Assembly (NCBI RefSeq): GCF_000718555.1
Contig: NZ_JOAN01000039.1
Span: 1-14,690 of the forward strand
Direction of reading: 5' to 3'
Length of the DNA stretch: 14,690 nucleotides
Origin: Micromonospora chokoriensis
GTDB lineage: Bacteria; Actinomycetota; Actinomycetes; Mycobacteriales; Micromonosporaceae
Part shown: positions 1 through 6,711 of the stretch, in pieces
Numbering within the stretch: the stretch's first letter is position 1
Layout: each line of letters starts with the position of its first letter
Program-made: the position numbers and the translations under genes
Notes under the pieces: generated by a model
The model's database searches: none
Seen by the model: the letters and a program-made list of their open reading frames with translations, nothing else
What the model was told of the DNA's origin: nothing

Positions 1-5
1 GGGGG

Positions 6-911
6 TCAGGCTGGGAGGGGGATGGTGCGGGATTCGGTGCGGGCGGTTTCGGCGGCGGCGATGATGCCGACGACCTCACGGCCGAAGCGGACGTCGCAGC
101 GGTGGTCCCGGGTGCCGGCCCGCACCTGCTCGATGAGCTGGTCGATGGCGACGCCGAACGCCGTGGCGGCGTCGTTCTCGCCGAACGGGACGTTCTCGAT
201 GCCGTTCTCGCCGTAGAACACGAACTCCCGGGCCATCGACTCGGTCGGGGCGTCCAGGGAGAGCGAGGCGCTGCTGGTGGCACCGCCCTCGTGGGTGAGC
301 AGCAGGTGCACCATCCCACTCGGTCCGTCCATCGCCGCCACCTGCGTCACCCGGCCGAGCACCGGCAGGAGGATGGAGAGCGCGTGCGGGGCGATGTCCC
401 AGAGCGCCCCGTGCTCCCGACGCCACAACGAGCCGCCGTACGGGCTGCCGTCCTGGAAGATCGAGGCGAACGCGGTGGTCCGACCGTGCTGCCAACCCCC
501 GGCGGCGGCGGTGGCGGCGAGGAAGGCGGTCACGTTCGGCTGGAACCGCTGGGTGAAGAAGACGACCGACGCGACCCCGGATTCCTCGGCGGCGGACACC
601 ACCCGGTCGGCGTCGGCCACGCTGAGCGCCAACGGCTTGTCCAGCAGCAGGTGCCGGCCGGCGGTGGCGGCCCGGACCGCGATGTCAGCCTGGATGTCCG
701 GCGGCAGCGCGACGGCGACCGCCTCGCACTGCTCGATCAGGGCGTCGACGTCCGCGTAGGCGGGCACCCCGTACCGCTCGGCCAGCGCCGAGGCCCGCTC
801 CGGGTTGCGACCCCACACCCCGACCAACTCCGCGTCCGGGTGGGCGTGCAGCGCCTTCCCGTGGGTTTCGATCGCCCAGTGACCGGTGCCGAACAAGCCA
901 AACCGCAGCAC
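6..911 (-). CDS. Gfo/Idh/MocA-family NAD(P)-dependent oxidoreductase, 301 aa
   Basis: Probable cytoplasmic sugar or cyclitol dehydrogenase. The N-terminus is a Rossmann fold with GLFGTGHW at residues 5-12. DKPLA at 91-95 is the family's (E/D)KP motif, with Lys92 as the expected catalytic lysine. WDIAPH at 171-176 supplies the usual Asp and His of the C-terminal substrate domain. Length is slightly short for the family (usually 320-390 aa). I chose GTG at 911 because GGAGG lies 5 nt upstream and the Rossmann strand begins right after it; an in-frame TTG at 1004 would add 31 residues unlike the family and has no clear ribosome site. The gene is complete, ending in TGA at 6-8. A possible -10 box (TAGCGT, complement of 962-967) lies upstream, without a clear -35. 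Substrate cannot be told from sequence. Confidence in family is high, in function low. Confidence 0.93.
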   Translation of the reverse strand: MLRFGLFGTGHWAIETHGKALHAHPDAELVGVWGRNPERASALAERYGVPAYADVDALIEQCEAVAVALPPDIQADIAVRAATAGRHLLLDKPLALSVADADRVVSAAEESGVASVVFFTQRFQPNVTAFLAATAAAGGWQHGRTTAFASIFQDGSPYGGSLWRREHGALWDIAPHALSILLPVLGRVTQVAAMDGPSGMVHLLLTHEGGATSSASLSLDAPTESMAREFVFYGENGIENVPFGENDAATAFGVAIDQLIEQVRAGTRDHRCDVRFGREVVGIIAAAETARTESRTIPLPA

Positions 912-1070
912 GTGTACCTCCGCTGTTTCCCCACCCCGCAGCAACGCCACGGACGTGATCCACGCTAGTCGCCGCACCGGGGGCACCGGCGGCGGGTCGA
1001 CCAACCGGAGCAGCTCAGATCCCGCGCCGCACGGCGGTGACCTGGTGCGGCGAGGCCGGGGTCACCTGAT

Positions 1071-1091
1071 TACTACGACGGTTAGTAGGCT
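1071..1091 (+). promoter_or_regulatory. Inverted repeat overlapping a candidate -10 box
   Basis: TACTA (1071-1075) and TAGTA (1083-1087) form an inverted repeat with a 7-nt spacer. A -10-like TAGGCT (1086-1091) overlaps its right arm. Six bases after that box is a GTG (1098) opening a 10-codon frame whose TGA overlaps the ATG at 1127. This could be a repressor site over the promoter of the two downstream membrane-protein genes. The TACTA/TAGTA half-sites recall BlaI/MecI-type operators, but that link is from memory and weak. No convincing -35 is seen. Confidence 0.3.
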
Positions 1092-1117
1092 GTGCCGGTG
1101 ACCGAGGCAACGACCGG

Positions 1118-1522
1118 ATGGGGCCGATGACCAGCGCAGCGGCGGCCAACTCGCCGGTGGACGGGATCCTCGCGACGGCATCGATCGTGCTGTCGCTGCT
1201 CGTCGCGGTGTGGGCGCTGGTGGCGGCGGTACGCCACCGGCCGCCGGACCGGTTGCAGTTCGTCGGTCTGGGCGTACTCGAAGTGGTGTTGCTCGTGTTG
1301 AGCGTGCTGGCGCTCGTCGCGGTCGGCGGCGGGGATCGGCCCGGCGAGCCCGGCGCCTTCTTCGGCTACCTGGTCACGCTTGTGTGCCTGCCGCCGCTGG
1401 CCTGGGTGCTGGCCCGGATGGAGCCGACCCGCTGGGGCTCGGCGATCGTCTGCGCGGTCTGTCTGGTGGCCCCGGTGGTGGTGGTCCGGTTGCAGCAGAC
1501 CTGGGAGGTGCTCGGTGGTTGA
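1118..1522 (+). CDS. Small integral membrane protein, four predicted helices, unknown function
   Basis: 134 residues, not recognised as a named family. Hydrophobic stretches at about residues 17-38, 48-70, 81-99 and 108-125 suggest four transmembrane helices; the short loop after helix 1 is basic (RHRPPDR), consistent with a cytoplasmic loop. Start is uncertain: ATG at 1118 has GAGG 10 nt upstream, while ATG at 1127 (three codons in) has a G-run 3 nt upstream and overlaps the stop of a possible leader frame starting at GTG 1098. The gene overlaps the next one by 8 bp, so the two are almost certainly co-transcribed and translationally coupled. No enzymatic or binding motif is visible. Confidence 0.75.
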   Translation: MGPMTSAAAANSPVDGILATASIVLSLLVAVWALVAAVRHRPPDRLQFVGLGVLEVVLLVLSVLALVAVGGGDRPGEPGAFFGYLVTLVCLPPLAWVLARMEPTRWGSAIVCAVCLVAPVVVVRLQQTWEVLGG

Positions 1523-1931
1523 GACAGGGCCGGCCCCCCGGCGTACGAACTCCGGCCCGGGTCGGCTGCTGATCGCGGTCTACCTGCTCTTCGCCATCGC
1601 GGCGACCAGTCGGGCCGGGCTGCAGATCGCCACCAAGTTCGACGAGGCGCCGGTGGCGTACCTGCTCTCCGGGGTGGCCGCGCTGATCTACATCGTGGCG
1701 GCGGTGGGGTTGGCCCGCGCCGGGCACACCGGCCGGCGGGTCGCGCTGGCGTGCTGCTCGGTGGAGTTGGTCGGGGTGGTCGCGGTCGGCATCCTGAGCC
1801 TCGCCGACAAGGAACTCTTCCCGGACGAGACGGTCTGGTCGCAGTTCGGCAGCGGGTACGGCTACATCCCCCTGGTACTGCCGGTGCTCGGCCTGATCTG
1901 GCTCTGGCGCACCCGCCGCACACCCGCCTGA
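1515..1931 (+). CDS. Small integral membrane protein, partner of the upstream gene, unknown function
   Basis: 138 residues from GTG 1515, chosen because GGGAGG (1503-1508) sits 6 nt upstream and the hydrophobic part begins about 18 residues later. Extending further upstream in frame gives a Trp/Arg/Cys-rich stretch that is only the shadow of the preceding gene. Four hydrophobic segments lie at roughly residues 19-38, 47-68, 75-95 and 115-132. A polar loop between helices 3 and 4 contains FPDETVWSQFGSGYGY, probably extracytoplasmic. It overlaps the upstream gene by 8 bp, implying coupled translation and perhaps a heteromeric membrane complex (inference). It ends just before a strong hairpin. 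I do not recognise a family and assign no function. Confidence 0.8.
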   Translation: MVETGPAPRRTNSGPGRLLIAVYLLFAIAATSRAGLQIATKFDEAPVAYLLSGVAALIYIVAAVGLARAGHTGRRVALACCSVELVGVVAVGILSLADKELFPDETVWSQFGSGYGYIPLVLPVLGLIWLWRTRRTPA

Positions 1932-1936
1932 CCCCG

Positions 1937-1972
1937 CGACGAGGGCAGCCCCAGGCAAGGGCGCCCTCGTCG
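1937..1972. terminator. Strong hairpin between convergent genes
   Basis: CGACGAGGGC (1937-1946) pairs perfectly with GCCCTCGTCG (1963-1972). An inner GCCC/GGGC pairing (1948-1951 with 1959-1962) extends the stem past one bulged base and leaves a 7-nt loop. There is no U-tract, as is usual in high-GC actinomycetes. It lies 6 nt after the upstream stop and 17 nt before the end of the opposing dehydrogenase gene, so it probably terminates both. Confidence 0.8.
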
Positions 1973-1989
1973 GGAGTCGGGCGTACGGG

Positions 1990-2748
1990 TCAGCCGCGCG
2001 GGCCGCCCGCGACGTAGATGACCTGACCGGAGACGAAGCCGGCACCCTCGCTCGCCAGGAACGAGATGGTGTGCGCGACGTCCTCCGGCCGCCCCGGGCG
2101 ACGGACCGGAATCTCGGCGGCGGCGTGCTTCTGGAAGTCGTCGAAGTCGACCTTCATGCGGGCGGCGGTGGCCGCGGTCATGTCGGTGACGATGAAGCCG
2201 GGCGCTACCGCGTTCACGGTTACCCCGAACGGACCCAGCTCGATGGCGAGCGTCTTGGTGAAGCCCTGTAGGCCGGCCTTGGCGGCGGCGTAGTTCGCCT
2301 GGCCCCGGTTGCCCAGCGCCGAGGTGCTGGACAGGTTGACGATCCGCCCCCACTTGCGGTCCACCATGTGCTTCTGGGCGGCCTGGCTGAACAGGAACGC
2401 GCCGCGCAGGTGCACGCCCAGCACCGTGTCCCAGTCGGCGTTTGTCATCTTGAACAGCAGGTTGTCGCGGAGCACACCGGCGTTGTTGACAAGCACGGTG
2501 GGCGCACCCAGCTCGGCGGCGATCCGGGCCACCGCCGCCTCGACCTGGTCACGGTCGGACACGTCTGCGCTCACACCGAGCGCCCGGCCACCGGCAGCGG
2601 CGATGGCGTCCACCGTCTCCTTGGTGGCGGCCTCCTCGATGTCGACCACGGCGACGGCCATTCCGTCGGCGGCCAGCCGTCGGGCGGTGGCCGCGCCGAT
2701 GCCGCGTGCGGCTCCGGTGACGATGGCGACGCGGGGCTCCTCCGACAT
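1990..2748 (-). CDS. Short-chain dehydrogenase/reductase, FabG-like, 252 aa
   Basis: Classical SDR. The cofactor motif TGAARGIG is at residues 11-18, NNAG at 88-91, and the catalytic Ser140, Tyr153, Lys157 triad is in the expected spacing (YAAAK at 153-157). The C-terminal PVRRPGRPEDVA and GQVIYVAGG segments match FabG-type 3-oxoacyl reductases. ATG 2748 is chosen because GGGAGG lies 5 nt upstream; an in-frame extension to 2805 lacks support. Asp36 at the end of the second strand predicts a preference for NAD(H) over NADP(H). The usual tetrad Asn is His113 here (VHLRGAF), as in some hydroxyacyl-CoA dehydrogenase-type SDRs. There is no fab cluster nearby, so a role in fatty-acid synthesis is not implied; beta-oxidation, polyhydroxyalkanoate or secondary alcohol metabolism are equally possible. 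A weak promoter candidate TACGCT (complement of 2783-2788) lies upstream. Confidence 0.93.
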   Translation of the reverse strand: MSEEPRVAIVTGAARGIGAATARRLAADGMAVAVVDIEEAATKETVDAIAAAGGRALGVSADVSDRDQVEAAVARIAAELGAPTVLVNNAGVLRDNLLFKMTNADWDTVLGVHLRGAFLFSQAAQKHMVDRKWGRIVNLSSTSALGNRGQANYAAAKAGLQGFTKTLAIELGPFGVTVNAVAPGFIVTDMTAATAARMKVDFDDFQKHAAAEIPVRRPGRPEDVAHTISFLASEGAGFVSGQVIYVAGGPRG

Positions 2749-2792
2749 GATTACCTCCCGGTAACTTGGGGTCGATCGAAGGAGCGTACCGC

Positions 2793-2852
2793 TCACCGTC
2801 GGCAACCAACGATCACCGTCGCTTTACACAAACGATCTAGGAGAGATGATCT
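2793..2852 (+). promoter_or_regulatory. Direct repeats, imperfect palindrome and possible promoter upstream of the subtilase
   Basis: The 170-bp divergent gap holds two copies of TCACCGTCG (2793-2801 and 2813-2821), 20 bp apart start to start, about two helical turns. Between them lies CGTCGG-CAA-CCAACG (2797-2811), an inverted repeat with five of six pairs matching. TTTACA (2823-2828) follows at once and resembles a -35 box; TGATCT (2847-2852), 18 bp later, is only a weak -10. The arrangement suggests regulator sites next to the subtilase promoter and upstream of the divergent dehydrogenase promoter. The repeats are read directly; the function is inferred. Confidence 0.35.
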
Positions 2853-2918
2853 TCCGCGCGTACCGTCGCGTTCGGTGTCACCACAGCGAACACACGACGA
2901 GGCAAGGAACAACCTCAG

Positions 2919-5900
2919 TTGAAATTCTCGCGTACCCGCAGGACCTGGCTCGCTGCCGCTGCCGCCGCGGCCCTCGCGGCGACCGGTGGATCACCGGCCC
3001 TGGCCGCCGCCCCCGCAGCGCCGGCCGGCACCGGCACCGCCGGGGTGACCGACCTTCCCACGGGCACCCACTCGGTCACCCTGATCACCGGTGACACGGT
3101 CACCACCCGCCAGAGCGCCAACGGCAACACACTCGACGTACGACGACCAGACGGCGCCTCGACACCGGTGCGGGTGATGGAGGCCGGCGACGACCTCTAC
3201 GTCTACCCCCAGTCGGTGCTGCCCTACGTGGCGGCGAAGACGCTTGACAAGCGGCTGTTCAACGTCACCCAGTTGATCGCCGATGGCTACGACGACGCCC
3301 ACGTGGACCAGCTACCGCTTATCGTGTCGTACGCCGACGCGGCCGGCCTGCGGACCAGCGCCGCCCCCACCGGCGCGACCCGCACCCACACCCTGAGCAG
3401 CATCTCCAGCGCCGCGCTCAGCGAACAGCGCGACAAGGCTGACGAGTTCTGGGCCGCGATCACCGGCCCGACCGCCAAGGCGAGCACCACGACCGACGGC
3501 CAGGGACGCTTCGCCGGAGGGATCGCCAAGATCTGGTTGGACGGGAAGGTGCACGCCGACCTCGCCGACACCACCGCGCAAATCGGCGCCCCCGCCGTCT
3601 GGGCCAGCGGCGACACCGGCACCGGCGTACGAGTCGCCGTGCTGGACACCGGCGTCGACCCGACCCACCCGGATCTGGTCGGCCAGATCGGCGCGTCCGC
3701 CGTGTTCGTCCCCGGCGACGAGATCACCGACCGGATCGGGCACGGCACCCACGTCGCCTCCACCGTAGCCGGCACCGGCGTCGCCTCGGATGGCCGGGAG
3801 AAGGGTGTCGCCCCTGGTGCCAAGCTCGCCATCGGCAAGGTGCTCAGCGACAACGGCATCGGGATGGATTCCTGGATCCTCGCTGGCATGGAGTGGGCGG
3901 CCCGGGAGGCCGACGCCACAGTCATCAACATGAGCCTGGGCTCCAGCCAGCCCAGCGACGGCACCGACCCGTTGAGCCAGGCGGTCAACGCGCTCAGCGC
4001 GGAGACCGGCGCCCTCTTCGTCACCACCGCCGGCAACGGCGGCCCCGGCGTGGTTGCCCCCGGCGCGGCGGAAGCCGGCCTGACCGTCGGCGCGGTCGAC
4101 AACGACGACGCCCTCGCCTACTTCTCCAACCGCGGTCCGCGAATCAGCGACGAGGCGATCAAGCCCGATCTGACCGCACCCGGCGTCGGCGTGCTCGCCG
4201 CCCGCTCGCAGTTCTCGCCCGGCGACGGTTGGTACACGAGCATGGACGGCACCTCGATGGCCGCGCCGCACGTCGCTGGCGCCGCTGCCCTGCTCGCCGC
4301 GAAGCACCCGGACTGGACCGGCCAGCAACTCAAGGACGCGCTGGTCAGCACGACCAAGGCCACCCCGCGCTACGACGCTTTCCAGGCCGGCAACGGCCGA
4401 CTCGACGTCGCCGCCGCGGTCCGCGCGCCGATCATCGCCACCGGCACCGTCTCCACCACCGTGCACTACGAGACCGCGAAGGCGGGCCGCGTCACGCACC
4501 CGGTGACGTACACCAACACCACCGGGCAGCCGATCACGCTGGCCCTGTCGGTGGACGCCCCGAGCGCGCCGGCCGGACTGTTCAGCGTGTCTGCGGCGCG
4601 GCTGACCGTGCCCGCGAACGGCACCGCCACGACCACGCTGACCACTGACACGTCCCGGTCCAGCGCCGGCAGCCGGTACACCGGTCAGGTCGTCGCCGCC
4701 GGGGCGGACCGGGCGGTGCTGGCCCGGACCGCGATCTCCGTCGGCACCTTCACCCCGTACCACAAGCTTCGGCTTGAGATGACCGACCGGGCCGGCAAGC
4801 CGGCCCCCGGCGTGATCGAGCTGGGCCAGCCGGGCAGCTTCGAAGCCGAACTCCTCCCGACCGACCCGGACGGCACACTGCTGCTCAACCTGCCTGAGGG
4901 CGTCTACTCGGCGATGAGCTTCCTGAACGTCACCGGCAGCCACGGGCCGAACTCGCTCGGCCTGGCGCTGCTCGGCAATCCCGACATCGACCTGCGCCAG
5001 GACACCACGATCCGGCTGGACGCCAAGGCCGCCCGTCGGGTCGAGTCGACGGTGCCGCAGCAGAGCGCCGACACCTTCACCCGGCTGGACTACTTCCGGT
5101 CGCAGGGCGCAGGCCGGTGGCGCTCGTTCATCGCCGGCGGCGTCTTCTACGACAGCTTCTGGGCGCAACCCACAGGCAAGGACGTGCGGCACGGCGACTT
5201 CTACCTCGGCGCCCGGTGGCGGAAGGAGCAGCCGGTGCTGAGCGTCGGCACCAAGACTGTGAACTTCGACGACGTGGTCCGCCAGCGGGGCACCACCCAG
5301 CTACCGAAGGGCCGCTCGACGCTGTCGGTGGTCTACGCCGGCAACGGTACGCCGGGCGACTACGCCAAGCTGAACGCCCGGGGCAAGGCCGTCGTGGTCC
5401 GACACAGCCTGGATGTCGGTGACGCCGAGCAGGCCGCCGCCGCGACCGCCGCCGGGGCGAAGCTGCTGCTGGTGGTCAATGACTGGCCGTGGCGCGAGGT
5501 GCGCGACTACTCGATCGACTTCGTGACCCCCACCCCGATCGAGGTGGCGATGCTCAGCATGGACGAGGGTGCGGCGCTGATCGAGCAGATCCAGCGCGAG
5601 TCGACGAAGGTCGAGGTCGTCTCGCAGCCGGTCGCCGACTACGTGTACGACCTCGTGCAGGCGTACCACAACAAGATCCCGCGCGACCTGAGCCGGACCG
5701 AGACGCCGAAGACGCTCGCCCGGATCGACGTCGGCTTCAACTTCCCGACCCGGCAGACCCGCGGTGGCGAGTTCCGGCACGACTGGCCGTCGTACCTGGA
5801 CTGGGGCATCGGCGAGATGAGCAACCGGCCGCTCGCCCCGGTCCGCACCGACTGGGTCTCCACCGGCGAGTTCTACTCCTGGGGCCAGGAGGCGTTCATC

Positions 5901-6632
5901 GACGGCGACACCTACCAGATCGCCCCCCGGACCAGCTACCGCGCCGGCGCCAAGAGCGAGGAGCAGTTCTTCGAGCCGATCGAGCGGCCGCACCTGAACA
6001 ACAACTTCACGCTGCCCACCCGCTCCGGTGACACCCTCAAGCTGGACGTGCCCGGTTGGGGCGGGGGTGACCACGTCGGCATGGCCATGAACGGCGCCGG
6101 GCAGACCAACCGGCTCTACCAGGGCAAGACGCTGCTCGCCGAGAGCACCAGCACGTGGATCAGCGGCACCGCGCCGAGCGCGGGCAACCTGCCGTACCGG
6201 CTCGTGGTGGGGACCACCCAGGACCCGACCGATGGGCCGTACTCCACAAGCACCACCACCGAGTGGTCGTTCCGGTCCAAGGCGCCGGCCGACGGGGTGG
6301 AGTCGGCGGTGCTGCCGCTGCTCCAGCTCGGTTACACGGTCGACACCGACGCCGCCGGCACCGCGAAGGCACACACCGACCTGACCGTCTCCGCCAACCA
6401 CCTGCCCGGTGTCACCGGATGCGACAGCATCCGGCCGGTCACCCTGGAGATCTCGTACGACGACGGCGCGCACTGGCAGAAGCAGTCGCTGGACCGGTCG
6501 AAGGACGGTGGCTGGACGGCGAAGCTGCGCGCGCCGAAGGCCGCCAGGTTCGTGTCGTTGCGCGCAAGCGCCACGGACAGCTCGGGCAACTCGATCAACC
6601 AGACCGTCCTCCACGCGTTCGGCGTTCGCTGA
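2919..6632 (+). CDS. Secreted subtilisin-family (S8) serine protease with PA-like and C-terminal beta domains, 1237 aa
   Basis: Extracellular endopeptidase. Residues 1-29 are a signal peptide with a twin-arginine-like start (TRRTWL), an alanine-rich core and a likely cleavage site after ALA at 27-29. A propeptide region follows (about 32-210, with SVTLITGDTV). The catalytic domain has Asp243 in VAVLDTGVD, His275 in GHGTHV, oxyanion Asn373 in TTAGNGG and Ser446 in GTSMAAPH, so all key residues are present. A fibronectin-like segment (about 500-600) follows. A protease-associated-like segment is at about 805-895 (GKAVVVRHSLDVGDAEQ, then a hydrophobic AGAKLLLVVND). The last roughly 80 residues form an Ig-like beta domain. 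TTG 2919 is the start, with AAGGA 10 nt upstream and the signal peptide directly after. It is monocistronic, followed by a very strong hairpin. Much longer than simple subtilisins, but typical of large actinomycete S8 proteins. Natural substrate unknown. Confidence 0.95.
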   Translation: MKFSRTRRTWLAAAAAAALAATGGSPALAAAPAAPAGTGTAGVTDLPTGTHSVTLITGDTVTTRQSANGNTLDVRRPDGASTPVRVMEAGDDLYVYPQSVLPYVAAKTLDKRLFNVTQLIADGYDDAHVDQLPLIVSYADAAGLRTSAAPTGATRTHTLSSISSAALSEQRDKADEFWAAITGPTAKASTTTDGQGRFAGGIAKIWLDGKVHADLADTTAQIGAPAVWASGDTGTGVRVAVLDTGVDPTHPDLVGQIGASAVFVPGDEITDRIGHGTHVASTVAGTGVASDGREKGVAPGAKLAIGKVLSDNGIGMDSWILAGMEWAAREADATVINMSLGSSQPSDGTDPLSQAVNALSAETGALFVTTAGNGGPGVVAPGAAEAGLTVGAVDNDDALAYFSNRGPRISDEAIKPDLTAPGVGVLAARSQFSPGDGWYTSMDGTSMAAPHVAGAAALLAAKHPDWTGQQLKDALVSTTKATPRYDAFQAGNGRLDVAAAVRAPIIATGTVSTTVHYETAKAGRVTHPVTYTNTTGQPITLALSVDAPSAPAGLFSVSAARLTVPANGTATTTLTTDTSRSSAGSRYTGQVVAAGADRAVLARTAISVGTFTPYHKLRLEMTDRAGKPAPGVIELGQPGSFEAELLPTDPDGTLLLNLPEGVYSAMSFLNVTGSHGPNSLGLALLGNPDIDLRQDTTIRLDAKAARRVESTVPQQSADTFTRLDYFRSQGAGRWRSFIAGGVFYDSFWAQPTGKDVRHGDFYLGARWRKEQPVLSVGTKTVNFDDVVRQRGTTQLPKGRSTLSVVYAGNGTPGDYAKLNARGKAVVVRHSLDVGDAEQAAAATAAGAKLLLVVNDWPWREVRDYSIDFVTPTPIEVAMLSMDEGAALIEQIQRESTKVEVVSQPVADYVYDLVQAYHNKIPRDLSRTETPKTLARIDVGFNFPTRQTRGGEFRHDWPSYLDWGIGEMSNRPLAPVRTDWVSTGEFYSWGQEAFIDGDTYQIAPRTSYRAGAKSEEQFFEPIERPHLNNNFTLPTRSGDTLKLDVPGWGGGDHVGMAMNGAGQTNRLYQGKTLLAESTSTWISGTAPSAGNLPYRLVVGTTQDPTDGPYSTSTTTEWSFRSKAPADGVESAVLPLLQLGYTVDTDAAGTAKAHTDLTVSANHLPGVTGCDSIRPVTLEISYDDGAHWQKQSLDRSKDGGWTAKLRAPKAARFVSLRASATDSSGNSINQTVLHAFGVR

Positions 6633-6641
6633 TCGCTCTGC

Positions 6642-6697
6642 CCCGATCGCGTGACGTCCGGCCGGCGCCGACCGGCCGGACGTCACGCGTGATCGGG
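6642..6697. terminator. Very long hairpin between convergent genes
   Basis: A perfect 18-bp stem (6648-6665 with 6672-6689) closes a 6-nt loop (CGCCGA). Past a 2-nt bulge, CCCGAT (6642-6647) pairs with ATCGGG (6692-6697), giving 24 pairs in all. It starts 9 nt after the subtilase stop and ends 14 nt before the stop of the opposing GH13 gene, so it is a likely two-way terminator despite lacking a U-tract. Confidence 0.88.
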
Positions 6698-6711
6698 AGA
6701 CCGCCGTCTTC

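Noticed and set aside
1118..1931. Toxin-antitoxin or holin-type reading of the overlapping membrane-protein pair
   Set aside because: Both proteins are four-helix membrane proteins of similar size with no toxin, antitoxin or DNA-binding motif, and there is no phage context.
2772..2779. TCGATCGA palindrome upstream of the dehydrogenase
   Set aside because: An 8-bp palindrome of this composition is expected by chance in GC-rich DNA and has no supporting spacing or repetition.
3312..5192. 626-codon open frame on the minus strand inside the subtilase gene
   Set aside because: It is antisense to a gene with complete catalytic motifs, its composition is Gly/Arg/Val-rich low-complexity text typical of high-GC shadow frames, and it has no recognisable domain.
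5301..6686. 461-codon minus-strand frame over the 3' end of the subtilase gene and its terminator
   Set aside because: It runs through the terminator hairpin and lacks a ribosome-binding site or any known motif.
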